Shown here: one piece after another, positions 50,865-59,592 of the stretch | How the letters are laid out: every line of letters begins with the position of its first letter | Position numbering within the stretch: position 1 is the first letter of the stretch | Source of the DNA: Micromonospora polyrhachis | GTDB taxonomy: Bacteria; Actinomycetota; Actinomycetes; Mycobacteriales; Micromonosporaceae | Assembly (NCBI RefSeq): GCF_014203835.1 | Contig: NZ_JACHJW010000001.1 | Location: forward strand, 6,708,501-6,772,500 | DNA length: 64,000 bases | Direction: 5' to 3' | Program-made: the position numbers and the translations under genes | The notes under the pieces: model-generated | Seen by the model: only the letters and a program-made list of their open reading frames with translations | What the model was told of the DNA's origin: nothing | Database searches by the model: none

Positions 50865-51581
50865 TCACGCCCGAGGCCCCAGGTCGCCAGTGCGGTGGTG
50901 CCGCCGGCACAGCACCTGGTAGCGCACCTCGGCGGTGTCGACGGTGTCACCGATGACCACCTGCTGGCCCTGGCGGGCCACGGTGCCGTCCACCACCCGG
51001 GCGTTGAGCAGCCCTTCCCGCCCGCACCAACACAGCACCTCGACCTGGATCCGGGTCACCTCGTCGGCGAGTTCGAACAACCGCTGCGCGGCCGGGAAGA
51101 GGCACGACCGAAAGTCGGTGGCCAGGCCGAAGGCGAACACGTCGACGTCGTACCGGTCGACCAGTTCGGCCATCTGCTCCACGTGCTCGACGTTGTAGAA
51201 GCACGCCTCGTCGCAGATCAGGTAGTCGACGCGTACCCCCTCGGCCCAGCGGCCCTGTACCAGGGTGAGCAGGTTCAGGTCGTCGGTGACCTCGATCGCC
51301 TCGTGGGCCAGACCGATACGGCTGGTGACCCGTGGGCCGAGCGACCGGTCGATGCGGGTGAGCACCAGTCCCCGCCGACCCTGCCGGGCGTGGTTGTAGT
51401 TCATCTGCAACGCCATCGTCGACTTGCCACAGTCCATCGGCCCCCAGAAGAACTTCAACGCGGCGGCGTGCCGGGGGCGGCCGTCGACGAGGTGGCCGCC
51501 CGCGCAGTTCAGGTGGGGGTCGGCCACGCCGAGCGGCGGGTGTGCCAGGCAGGCGGGAGCGAGGGCGTCGTCGTCGGTCAC
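50865..51581 (-). CDS. tdk: Thymidine kinase (type II)
   Basis: Up to 238 residues. The P-loop FFWGPMDCGKSTMALQ is at residues 45-60, the Walker B-like VDYLICDEACFY and the lasso segment LATDFRSCLFPAAQRLFELA follow. The structural zinc site is VLCWCG with VLCRRHH near the end. It phosphorylates thymidine for salvage. The first 40 residues (ending GRPRHAA) lie before the usual family start (AALKFFWG), so the real start may be further in (for instance GTG near 51527). Confidence 0.93.
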   Translation of the reverse strand: MTDDDALAPACLAHPPLGVADPHLNCAGGHLVDGRPRHAAALKFFWGPMDCGKSTMALQMNYNHARQGRRGLVLTRIDRSLGPRVTSRIGLAHEAIEVTDDLNLLTLVQGRWAEGVRVDYLICDEACFYNVEHVEQMAELVDRYDVDVFAFGLATDFRSCLFPAAQRLFELADEVTRIQVEVLCWCGREGLLNARVVDGTVARQGQQVVIGDTVDTAEVRYQVLCRRHHRTGDLGPRA

Positions 51582-51645
51582 GGTCGGGCAGCCTAACGCA
51601 TGGTCAACAAGCGTCCTGTCCGGTCCAGAAGGTGACGAATCATCC

Positions 51646-53034
51646 TCACAGTCGACGGGGCGGCGTGTTGCCCGCCGCGATGATGGCCCGGCGCATCGGC
51701 ACGGCCAGCAACAACGCGAACCCGACCACGAAGAAGATCAGCAGTGAGACGAGGCCCACCCGGTAGCTGTGGGTGAGCTGGAACACCAGGCCGAACGCCA
51801 GCGGTCCGAGCCAACTGGTGCCCTTGTCGCTGATCTCGTAGAAGCCGTAGTACTCGCCCTCCTTGCCCTCGGGGATGAGCTGGCTGAACAGCGACCGGCT
51901 CAGCGCCTGACTGCCGCCGAGCACCAGACCGATGGCCGCGCCGAGGATCATGAACGGCACCGGCGCCTCGGCCGGCAGCCAGAACGCGGCCAGGACCACC
52001 CCGGTCCACAACACCAGGCTGATCAGCACGGTCTTCCACGCGCCGATCCGCTTGGCCAGCGCGCCCAGCAGCAACGCCCCACCGAAGGCGAGGAACTGCA
52101 CCAGCAGGATTGTGATGATCAACGTGGTCTGGGTCAGCCGCAGCTCCTCGGTGCCGTACTGGCTGGCCAGGGCGATCACGGTCTGGATGCCGTCGTTGAA
52201 GACCAGGAAGGCGAGCAGGAAGAACAGCGTCAGCGGGTACGCCCGGATGCCGCGGATCGTCCGGCCGAGCTGCCGGAACCCGTCGACGAGGACGTTGCCC
52301 CCGCCGGTCAGTGCCTCAGCCGTCGGGTGTTCCCGCAGCCAGCGCATCGGCACCAGGGTGAACACCGCCCACCAGACCCCGGCCGACACGATCGACCAGC
52401 GGGCCAGGTCCAGGGTGCGCTGCGCGTCGCCCTCGATGCTGAACGACATCACCACCACCAGGTTGATCGCCAGCAGCAGCCCACCGCCGAGGTAGCCAAG
52501 AGCCCAGCCCTTGCTGGAGATGTCGTCGCGTTCGTCCGGCCCGCCCAGCCGGGGCAGGAACGAGTTGTAGACCACCACACCCGCCCCGAAGGCGATGTTG
52601 GCGATCACGAACAGCACCCCGCCGAGCAGGTAGCGGTCACCGGTGACGAACAGCATGCCGATGGTGGCACCGGCACCGAGGAACGCCGCACCGGCCAGCA
52701 GCCGCTTCTTGTGCCGGGACCGGTCCGCCACCGCGCCCATCACCGGCAGCACGAACACCGTCAGGAACACCGACAGCGACACCAGGTACGGAAAGTAGGA
52801 GCCGGCGGCGACCTTGATCCCCAGCGGATAGACGTACCCGGCGCACGTGTCGGCACCCAGCTCGCAGCCGGCCGCCACCTTCGTGATGCTGGTCAGGAAC
52901 GGGCCGAGGAAGACGGTGATGACCGTGGTGTTGAAGGCCGACATCGCCCAGTCGTAGAAGTACCAGCCGGTCCGTTCGCGCCGGGTACTGGCCGGGGCGC
53001 CCTCGGCGCTGGCAGGGGACAGGGTGTCGGCCAT
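51646..53034 (-). CDS. MFS transporter of the UMF1/Atg22-like family
   Basis: A 462-residue permease with 12 predicted spans. UMF1 landmarks are WYFYDWAMSAFNTTVITVFL, GAVADRSRHKKRLLAG, VVVYNSFLPRLGGPDERDDI with SSKGWALGYLGGG, and IPEGKEGEYYGFYEISDKGT. ATG 53034 follows AAAGGACC, and the annotation back to 53091 is not needed. It lies 19 bases behind the GDPD gene on the same strand, so probably co-transcribed; substrate unknown. Confidence 0.92.
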   Translation of the reverse strand: MADTLSPASAEGAPASTRRERTGWYFYDWAMSAFNTTVITVFLGPFLTSITKVAAGCELGADTCAGYVYPLGIKVAAGSYFPYLVSLSVFLTVFVLPVMGAVADRSRHKKRLLAGAAFLGAGATIGMLFVTGDRYLLGGVLFVIANIAFGAGVVVYNSFLPRLGGPDERDDISSKGWALGYLGGGLLLAINLVVVMSFSIEGDAQRTLDLARWSIVSAGVWWAVFTLVPMRWLREHPTAEALTGGGNVLVDGFRQLGRTIRGIRAYPLTLFFLLAFLVFNDGIQTVIALASQYGTEELRLTQTTLIITILLVQFLAFGGALLLGALAKRIGAWKTVLISLVLWTGVVLAAFWLPAEAPVPFMILGAAIGLVLGGSQALSRSLFSQLIPEGKEGEYYGFYEISDKGTSWLGPLAFGLVFQLTHSYRVGLVSLLIFFVVGFALLLAVPMRRAIIAAGNTPPRRL

Positions 53035-53053
53035 CGGGGTCCTTTGCCGGGGG

Positions 53054-53821
53054 TCAGGCGGCCCAGTGGCCGCGACTGCGGTAGACGTCACGTAACACGT
53101 CGACGTGATCGGTCATGATGCCATCCACACCGAGATCAAGTAAGTCGTGCATCTCGGCAGGTTCGTCGATCGTCCACACGTGCACCTGCAACCCCAACCG
53201 CTGTGCGTAGCGGATGAACCGGCGGTCGGTCACCGGTATCCGCCCGTAGCGCACCGGCACCTGGGCGGCCACCACCGACGGGGGTAGCCGCAGCCGCTGG
53301 CCGGTCAGCGACGCCAGTCGCAGCCGGGCCACCCCGCGCATGCCCAACGACGTGGCGACCTTCGGACCGGCCAGGGCCCGCATCCGGGCCAGCCGGGCGT
53401 CGCTGAACGAGGCCAGCAGCACCCGGTCACCCGCCCCGACCCGTTCGACGGTCGCCACCGTCGGGTCGACCCCACCGTCGGCCTTGACGTCGATGTTGAA
53501 CCGGACCTGCGGCCACGCGCCGAGCACGTCGTCCAGGCGGGGCACCGCCGCCGCGCCGCCGACACGTACGGTGGCCAGGTCGGCCCAACGTAGGTCGGCG
53601 ATGCGCCCCGGCTCGCCGGTCAACCGGTGCAGCGTCGCGTCGTGGAACACCACGGCCACCCCGTCGGCGGTGCTGTGCACGTCGGTCTCGACGTACCGGT
53701 AGCCGAGCCCGACCGCCCGGGCGAACGCCTCGGTGGTGTTCTCGTCGCCATGCGCGGCCCCGCCTCGGTGCGCGAAGGCCAGCGGGGCGGGGGCGTCGAG
53801 ATAACCGAAGTGCGCTGTCAC
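53054..53821 (-). CDS. Glycerophosphodiester phosphodiesterase
   Basis: A 255-residue TIM-barrel GDPD that splits glycerophosphodiesters into glycerol-3-phosphate and alcohol. The core motifs are FAHRGGAAHGDENTTEAFAR, ETDVHSTADGVAVVFHDATL (metal-binding Glu/Asp/His), FNIDVK and VHVWTIDEP, ending GVDGIMTDHVDVL. No signal peptide, so cytoplasmic. The start is GTG at 53819-53821 with no clear ribosome-binding site: the TnpB element begins only a few bases upstream and may have displaced the native leader. Confidence 0.93.
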   Translation of the reverse strand: MTAHFGYLDAPAPLAFAHRGGAAHGDENTTEAFARAVGLGYRYVETDVHSTADGVAVVFHDATLHRLTGEPGRIADLRWADLATVRVGGAAAVPRLDDVLGAWPQVRFNIDVKADGGVDPTVATVERVGAGDRVLLASFSDARLARMRALAGPKVATSLGMRGVARLRLASLTGQRLRLPPSVVAAQVPVRYGRIPVTDRRFIRYAQRLGLQVHVWTIDEPAEMHDLLDLGVDGIMTDHVDVLRDVYRSRGHWAA

Positions 53822-53914
53822 TGAGTTGCCGCCAGGATGCCCCGTCCTTCAGGGCGGGGAGGAATGGCGGATGCATCGTTAGCCATGATCGTCCTTTCTG
53901 GCAAAATCTGTCCT

Positions 53915-55123
53915 GTGAGGACGGCGTACCGGTGTCGGGTCTACCCGACACCCGAACAGGCGGCGGTGTTGAACCGCACGTTCGGGTGTGTGCGCGTCGT
54001 TTGGAACCGCACCCTCGCCGCCCGGCATGCCCGCTGGCACACCGAACGGAAGTCGTCCTCCTACGCGGAAACCGACCGGGCACTCACCGAGATGAAGAAG
54101 CAGCCCGACCTGGCATTTCTGTCTGAGGTGTCGTCGGTGCCGTTGCAGCAGACCCTGCGACACCAGCACACCGCCATGACCGCGTTCTTCCAGAAGCGGG
54201 CACGGTACCCGCGCTACAAGTCCCGCCACGGCCGGCAGTCCGCCTCCTACACGCGGTCGGCGTTCCGCATGCGCGACGGAGTCTTGTCTCTGGGGAAGAC
54301 CCCGGGAACGCTGAGATTCGTGTGGTCGTGGCCAAACATCAACCCGGCGCTGTTGGATCCGACGATGGTGACCGTCGCCCGTGACCCTGACGGCCGTTGG
54401 TTCGTGACGTTCGCTGTTGACATTGACGCCCCGGCAGCGCCCGAACCCACTTGGCAGGTGGTTGGCGTCGACCTCGGTCTGACCGACTTCGCAGTTCTGT
54501 CCACCGGCGAACGTGTCCCGCACCCGAAGCACATGGAGCGTCGGGAACGCCGGTTGAAGCGGTATCAGCGGATGATGGCCCGCAAGCGTAAAGGCTCCGC
54601 GAACCGGGCCAAAGCCAAACAGAAGGTTGCCCGCGCCCACTCCCGGGTACGAGACGGCCGCCGGGACTTCCTCCACAAGACCAGCACGGACCTGGTGCGC
54701 CGCTTCGACGCCATCGCCGTGGAAGACCTCGCCGTGGCGAACATGGTCCGCAACCGTTCCCTGGCAAAGGCAATCTCCCGCACCGGCTGGGCCGAGTTCC
54801 GCACCCTGCTGATGTACAAGGCGCATCGCGACGGCCGCACCATCGCCGTCGCGGACCGCTGGTATCCGTCGAGCAAAACCTGCTCGGCTTGCGGGCATCT
54901 CCTCGCAAAACTTTCCCTCGGCACCCGCCACTGGCAGTGCCCGAGTTGCGGCACCCGGCATGACCGGGACATCAACGCCGCCAAGAACATCGCGGTCGCG
55001 GCCGGGCTGGTCGAGACCATAAACGCCTGCGGAGCGGACGTCAGACACGAAGGACCTCCTTCCGTGCTGTCTGCGGTGAACCAGGAACTTTCGGGCGCGA
55101 GCCCGGGAATCCCCCGCCTTTAG
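53915..55123 (+). CDS. tnpB: TnpB RNA-guided endonuclease
   Basis: A 402-residue TnpB. GTG 53915 starts the conserved RTAYRCRVYPTPEQAAVLNR opening. The RuvC site is intact: D in VVGVDLGLTDFAVLSTGE, E in IAVEDLAVANMV and D in HDRDINAAKNI. The zinc finger CSACGHLL...CPSCGTRH lies between. TnpB uses an omega RNA from the element's right end to cut DNA next to a short TAM. The stop codon falls inside the right-end hairpin. All catalytic residues are present, so it is probably active. Confidence 0.9.
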   Translation: MRTAYRCRVYPTPEQAAVLNRTFGCVRVVWNRTLAARHARWHTERKSSSYAETDRALTEMKKQPDLAFLSEVSSVPLQQTLRHQHTAMTAFFQKRARYPRYKSRHGRQSASYTRSAFRMRDGVLSLGKTPGTLRFVWSWPNINPALLDPTMVTVARDPDGRWFVTFAVDIDAPAAPEPTWQVVGVDLGLTDFAVLSTGERVPHPKHMERRERRLKRYQRMMARKRKGSANRAKAKQKVARAHSRVRDGRRDFLHKTSTDLVRRFDAIAVEDLAVANMVRNRSLAKAISRTGWAEFRTLLMYKAHRDGRTIAVADRWYPSSKTCSACGHLLAKLSLGTRHWQCPSCGTRHDRDINAAKNIAVAAGLVETINACGADVRHEGPPSVLSAVNQELSGASPGIPRL

Positions 55124-55140
55124 GCGGGGGAGGATGTCAA
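55000..55140 (+). ncRNA. Predicted omega RNA region of the TnpB element
   Basis: In IS200/IS605 elements the guide RNA covers the 3' end of tnpB and the right end, with the guide read from DNA just past the element. Here the last scaffold hairpin would be 55111-55130 and the guide would begin near 55141 (GCAGCGCAGTATGCCTGACC). The 5' limit is arbitrary. This is an inference from family architecture. Confidence 0.4.
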
Positions 55141-55306
55141 GCAGCGCAGTATGCCTGACCGAGGGCCGGATCCCGCGACGCCCGCGACCGGCCGCCCGGG
55201 TGGTCCCCGTGGCGACGGCGGCGTGCACGGACAGGCCCTGGATCACCGCCCGCCCGTTCGGCGGCGGTGCCCTCGGGCTCCGCCGCGGCCGCCGCCCGAA
55301 TTCGGG

Positions 55307-55945
55307 TCAGCTCGCGTTGGGCGGGTCAGCGCCGCCCCGAGGTGCCCAGAACCGGGCCAGGCTGCTGGTCGCCGGATCGTCGGAGGCCGCCAGCAGCGGC
55401 CACGGGTCGGCCCCGGCGGGCAACTCCAGTCCGGCGTAGGCGGCCAGCCCGGCCGGGTCGGGTCGCGGCGGTGTGTCGTCCCAGGCCAGGGGCTGCGGGT
55501 CGGTGCCCAACGTCGCCGGGTCCGCCCACGGGTAGCCGTCGATGGGTTCGGGTGGTTGCGCAAGCTCCAGCCGCGGCGGAAACCGCAGGTCCGCACCGGA
55601 GCCGTCGTCGGCGTACGGGTCCACGTCCGGGTTCGCCCCGACCGGCACGGCAGCCGGCCCGAACCCCTCCTGCGGTGTGCCGTCGACCGCACCCGAAGAC
55701 GAATCCAGGTCCGCCTCGAACGGCTCGTCGACGCCGTCGTCGCCGTACCCGATGGGCCGGTCCGCCGCCCCGGCGCCGCCGGCCGGATCCTGGTCTGCCT
55801 GGTCGAACTCGGACAACCCGCTGTCACCGGCCGGGCCGAACCCTTCGACCGGGTACTGCGGCCAGTCGTCCGGCTCAACCGGCCCGTCGGACTCGTCGAA
55901 GTCCGCCCCGTCCGCCGCCGGCCACCCGTCCCAGCCCTCGTTCAC
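55307..55945 (-). CDS. Acidic low-complexity protein linked to dynamins
   Basis: A 212-residue protein very rich in Asp, Glu, Pro, Gly and Ala (for example DFDESDGPVEPDDWPQYP). No hydrophobic span or domain is visible, so it is probably disordered. The C-terminus (WPLLAASDDPATSSLARFWA) is more ordered. Its ATG overlaps the stop of the upstream dynamin gene (ATGA), so it is co-translated with it and may be an adaptor or regulator of the two GTPases. Unknown family. Confidence 0.65.
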   Translation of the reverse strand: MNEGWDGWPAADGADFDESDGPVEPDDWPQYPVEGFGPAGDSGLSEFDQADQDPAGGAGAADRPIGYGDDGVDEPFEADLDSSSGAVDGTPQEGFGPAAVPVGANPDVDPYADDGSGADLRFPPRLELAQPPEPIDGYPWADPATLGTDPQPLAWDDTPPRPDPAGLAAYAGLELPAGADPWPLLAASDDPATSSLARFWAPRGGADPPNAS

Positions 55946-57810
55946 CGGTCACCCCCGGCCGGGGCCGGCGTCAACGCCCGGGCCCGGACCAGCACCTCAT
56001 CGACCTGCTTGAGGCGCGACCGCAACGCGTCCCGTTCGGCCTGCACCTCGGCCTTGCGCCGAGTCCGGTCTACCTTGTCCTCCGCCATCGCCTTGTCGAT
56101 CTCGGCGATGTGCGCGTCGAGCTGGCGCAACCGGCGTTCGATCGCGTCGTCCAGGGCCAACGTCAGGGCGTACTGCAGGTCGGTGAACCGGTGTGTGACC
56201 TCGTCGGACAGGGCGGCGCGGGCCTCGGCCAGCACCTCCCGCAGCCAGGTGCGGGCCTGCTGCCGGTCGGAGTGCACTCGCCGCCGGTAGAGGATGAACG
56301 CCCCGGCGGCCAGCCCCAGCCCGAGCCCGGCGACCGGCACCAGTAGCCCACCGCCGACCAGCGCGCCGGCCCCGAGCGCGGACGCCCCCGCCATCGCGCC
56401 CCGGCCGGCCATGAACGCCATCCCGCCGGCGGACATGGCCACCATGAGGTTGTCCTGACCGCCCTCCCGGCGGGGTTTGCTGGCCAGCGCGTGCCGCAGC
56501 GTGGCGTTGAGCCCCTGGAGCACGTACTGCACCTCGTGCGGCGGGAACACCTGGGCCAGCACCCGCTCGCCGACCTGACGGAACCTTAGTTCCAGGTCCT
56601 GCGACAGGCGTACGGACAGCGCGTGCAACGCCTGGTCGACCTGCTGCGGCAGCCCTTTGAGGTCGTCCCGGCTGCCCTTGTCGATCCGATTGAGGAAGTC
56701 CTCCTGCAGTTGCCCGACGGCGGTACGTAGCCGACCGGTGGCCTCCACCCGGGCCCGCTGGGTCTCGGTGCTCAACGCCAACGACCACTGCCGCGAGTCG
56801 GTGCGTTTGCGCGCGGCCAGGTCGGCCCGTTCCTGTTTGGCCCGGGTCATGTCCGCCGGATCCGGGTCGCTGGCCTTGAGCCGGTCACCCAACTCCAGGT
56901 CCAGCCGGACAAACTCGCTGCGCACGGTGCGCAGCACGTTGGCCTGGTGCAGTAGGTGCCCCCTGCCGGCCAGGTCGATCAGGGCGTGTTGCAGGTCGGC
57001 GACGCGGGATTCCCGGACCAGTTCCCCGGCTGCCGCCTCGGGTAGTGTCATCGCCAACTCGGCCAGCCGGGCCGACACCGGAAACCAGGGGACGCTGCCG
57101 AACCGTGGCGCGTGGGCGCGCAACTGGGCCCGGTTGTCGTCCCAGATGGTGCGCCACCCCGGATACGCGTCGGTCTTGGTCAACGCGAACACCACCGAGT
57201 TGACCCGTTTACTGGCCTCGATCAGGAAGTCCAGTTCGGGTTTGGCGAACGGGGCGGAAGCGTCGACGACGAACAGCAACGCGGTGGCCCGTTCCACCGC
57301 GTCCAGGGCGATCTCGCAGTGCAGCGGATCGAGTCCACCGGTGCCCGGGGTGTCCACCAGGGTCAGGTAGCGAAGCAGCGGCGCGTCATGCCCCACCTCG
57401 ATGCGCCGCGGTGGACGCAGCCCCTCGGGAAGCTGTCCCAGGACAGTGGCCCAGTCCCGCAGGTCGGCCACGCTCAGCGGCACCGGTTCGGCACGGCCGG
57501 GCAGCCAGGCCCGCGCCCCCGGCCGCTGCGCCGGCACGAACTCCAGATAGGTGGCGGTGGCGACGGCGGCATCCACCGGCGACAACCCGGGCACCCCGAT
57601 CAGGGCATTGACCAGGGAACTCTTACCCCGCTTGGTTTCCCCGACGACAACGATCGACGGTCGGGTCACCGTACGACGGCGGATCTCATCCACCTCGGCG
57701 GCGGCATCCGGGTCCGACTTGCGCAGGTAGGCCAGTGATATGTCGACCGCGCCGGCAAGCAGCTTGTCCAGGGCCGTCTCCGGCCGGGCCTGCGCGGTAG
57801 CGCCGGTCAT
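55942..57810 (-). CDS. Dynamin-like GTPase with membrane segment
   Basis: A 622-residue bacterial dynamin. The GTPase domain has VVVGETKRGKSSLVNALIGV (P-loop), a switch region, LVDTPGTGGLDPLHC (G3) and FALTKTDAYPG (G4). A long helical part (about 300-440) precedes two adjacent hydrophobic stretches (MAFMAGRGAMAGASALGAGA and LVPVAGLGLGLAAGAFILYR) and a C-terminal coiled coil. It resembles the DynA/DynB pair of Streptomyces that stabilises the division ring at sporulation septa. It follows the second dynamin by 58 bases. Confidence 0.92.
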   Translation of the reverse strand: MTGATAQARPETALDKLLAGAVDISLAYLRKSDPDAAAEVDEIRRRTVTRPSIVVVGETKRGKSSLVNALIGVPGLSPVDAAVATATYLEFVPAQRPGARAWLPGRAEPVPLSVADLRDWATVLGQLPEGLRPPRRIEVGHDAPLLRYLTLVDTPGTGGLDPLHCEIALDAVERATALLFVVDASAPFAKPELDFLIEASKRVNSVVFALTKTDAYPGWRTIWDDNRAQLRAHAPRFGSVPWFPVSARLAELAMTLPEAAAGELVRESRVADLQHALIDLAGRGHLLHQANVLRTVRSEFVRLDLELGDRLKASDPDPADMTRAKQERADLAARKRTDSRQWSLALSTETQRARVEATGRLRTAVGQLQEDFLNRIDKGSRDDLKGLPQQVDQALHALSVRLSQDLELRFRQVGERVLAQVFPPHEVQYVLQGLNATLRHALASKPRREGGQDNLMVAMSAGGMAFMAGRGAMAGASALGAGALVGGGLLVPVAGLGLGLAAGAFILYRRRVHSDRQQARTWLREVLAEARAALSDEVTHRFTDLQYALTLALDDAIERRLRQLDAHIAEIDKAMAEDKVDRTRRKAEVQAERDALRSRLKQVDEVLVRARALTPAPAGGDR

Positions 57811-57868
57811 CGTTGCGTCCCCTCATCCGGGAAGATCCACCTGTTCACCGGGCCCCTGTCCCAGTTGT

Positions 57869-59395
57869 TCACCATGTCCCCGTCTCCGTTCGGATCCGCT
57901 GGGACAGCAGGTAGAAACCACGGTGCGCCACCTGCGCCACCCGGGACTGGGCGGGACCAGCCCCGGCGACCGCGTACGCCCGCCACCGGGTCGCCGCCTC
58001 CCGGGCCGACCGGGCCAGCCGCTCCGGGTCGGCGTCGGGCAGGGCGAGGATCCACCGTGGGTCGGTCGACAGGGCGAGCCGGGTCAGTTCCTGTTCCATC
58101 GGCTCGGGCAGCTCCACCGTCCCGGCACTGACCAGCTGGGCAACCTCCAGCAACCGCAGCCGGTGGTATTCCGGCTCACGTACCACCCGTTCGATGGCGT
58201 CCCGCAGCACCTCCCGCTCCTCGGCCCGCTGGGTACGCCCGGCCAACTGTTCCAGGCTGGACAGCCCCCAACCGGCCTTGATCGCGTCGGTGCGCCACCG
58301 GAACGCCTGTTCCAGGGTGTGCCGCAGCCGGGGAAACCCAGACGCCTGGAACAGCATCCGGATCAGCTCCCCACTGGCCAACTGAGGACGGGCGGTCAGC
58401 TGCGCGATGGCGAACCCGATCCCGTACAGGTCCAGCCGGTGCAGTAGCCGTTCCCGCTGCGCCCGGGGCACCACACAGTCCCGGCCGGTGAACAGATCCA
58501 CCGAGGCCAGCAACACCGTCCGCTCCGTCACCGGCAGGCGGGCCAGGGCCCGCAGCGCCTCGCAGTCGGCGGCGGTCAACCGCCCCGCCTCGGTGGTCTC
58601 GGCGAGCAGCCCCACGACCGGCACCACGTCCGACACCACCCGTCGCAGCACCCGGGACTGTTCGACGGCCAGCGGCCCGGCCCCCGGCCACGGATCGGCC
58701 GCCCCACCAACCAGTTTGTCCACCTTGTTGAACAGGCCCAGCGAGTTGATCGGGTTGCTGGCCAGTCGCGCCGACGCGGCCTGGAACGCCGTCAACGTCT
58801 GCACGTCGTCAGCGCGCACCGCCTGGGTGAACACGTAGATGATGGCCTCGGCACCGGAGATCGCCCCCGCCGAGTCGTCGTCGAGGTTCTCGTCCAGCGG
58901 GGCGGCCCCACCCTCCAGCAGGAACCGGCTCGCCCCGGCGCTGACCGACGTGTTCGTCGACGCCAACCCGGGGGTGTCCACCACGGTCAGGTCCCGCAGG
59001 TGGTCACTGGTCAACGTCACGTCGACGAACGCGACATCCGACCGGGGCACCCCCAACCGCTGCGGGATCATGCCGGTCTCGTCCAACGGCAGGCTGACCC
59101 GGGCACCGTCCCGACGTACCACATCGACCCGGTCAGCCGTGCCGTAGCGAAACTGGGTGACCACCCGGGTGCACTCGCCCACCTCGGTGGGGGCGACCCG
59201 TCGGCCGATCAACGCGTTGACCAGAGTCGACTTGCCGGCCTTCAACCGACCCGCGACGGCCACCCGCAGCGGCTCGTCAAGCCGCTGCCGCACCCCGCGC
59301 ACCCGGGCCTGCGTGGCGGCGTCGAGCTTCGACCCCACCTCGTCACACAGGGCGGCGACCCGAGCACTCAGTGGACCTGGACCCATCCGTGTCAC
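57869..59395 (-). CDS. Second dynamin-like GTPase
   Basis: A 508-residue GTPase encoded first in the operon. P-loop VAGRLKAGKSTLVNALIGRR, G3 TVVDTPGLASTN, G4 LFNKVDKL, with a long helical C-terminus and no obvious membrane span. Together with the downstream membrane-anchored dynamin it probably forms a heteromeric pair, as bacterial dynamins often do. Translation starts at the ATG at 59393-59395. It is divergent from the AAA-LuxR regulator gene at 59593. Confidence 0.92.
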   Translation of the reverse strand: MTRMGPGPLSARVAALCDEVGSKLDAATQARVRGVRQRLDEPLRVAVAGRLKAGKSTLVNALIGRRVAPTEVGECTRVVTQFRYGTADRVDVVRRDGARVSLPLDETGMIPQRLGVPRSDVAFVDVTLTSDHLRDLTVVDTPGLASTNTSVSAGASRFLLEGGAAPLDENLDDDSAGAISGAEAIIYVFTQAVRADDVQTLTAFQAASARLASNPINSLGLFNKVDKLVGGAADPWPGAGPLAVEQSRVLRRVVSDVVPVVGLLAETTEAGRLTAADCEALRALARLPVTERTVLLASVDLFTGRDCVVPRAQRERLLHRLDLYGIGFAIAQLTARPQLASGELIRMLFQASGFPRLRHTLEQAFRWRTDAIKAGWGLSSLEQLAGRTQRAEEREVLRDAIERVVREPEYHRLRLLEVAQLVSAGTVELPEPMEQELTRLALSTDPRWILALPDADPERLARSAREAATRWRAYAVAGAGPAQSRVAQVAHRGFYLLSQRIRTETGTW

Positions 59396-59592
59396 CCCTC
59401 GGCACGGTCAGCGACAATAGAGGAAATCCGCAGGTCGCGCTCACTCATACCGATCGGGTCCCTCCACCACGACGGCAGGGCGGGGCGCCCCTGCCGGACC
59501 TCACACTACGAATATCCTGCCGGCGCAGGATCCCATGTTCGTGCCACCGTCTCACGCGCCGGTGGCCGCGAGTCCCGGCGGGGGGAGGAGCA

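Larger units (their letters stand above)
53828..55140 (+). mobile_element. IS200/IS605-group TnpB-only element (IS1341-type)
   Basis: The element carries tnpB without tnpA. Both ends have related GC hairpins: left CCCCGTCC-TTCA-GGGCGGGG (53840-53859) and right CCCCCGCC-TTTA-GGCGGGGG (55111-55130), each followed by AGGA. The right end is approximated by the GGATGTCAA after the hairpin; the left boundary is a guess. No target duplication is expected. It must move with a TnpA supplied elsewhere, or is stranded. Confidence 0.75.

Noticed and set aside
53879-55246. 455-codon minus-strand frame opposite tnpB
   Set aside because: Antisense of the conserved TnpB protein, with the typical Arg/Gly/His bias.
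55151-56346. Two long plus-strand frames (379 and 359 codons) opposite the acidic protein and dynamin genes
   Set aside because: Low-complexity Arg/Pro/Gly composition; the minus strand has recognisable families and overlapping start/stop codons.
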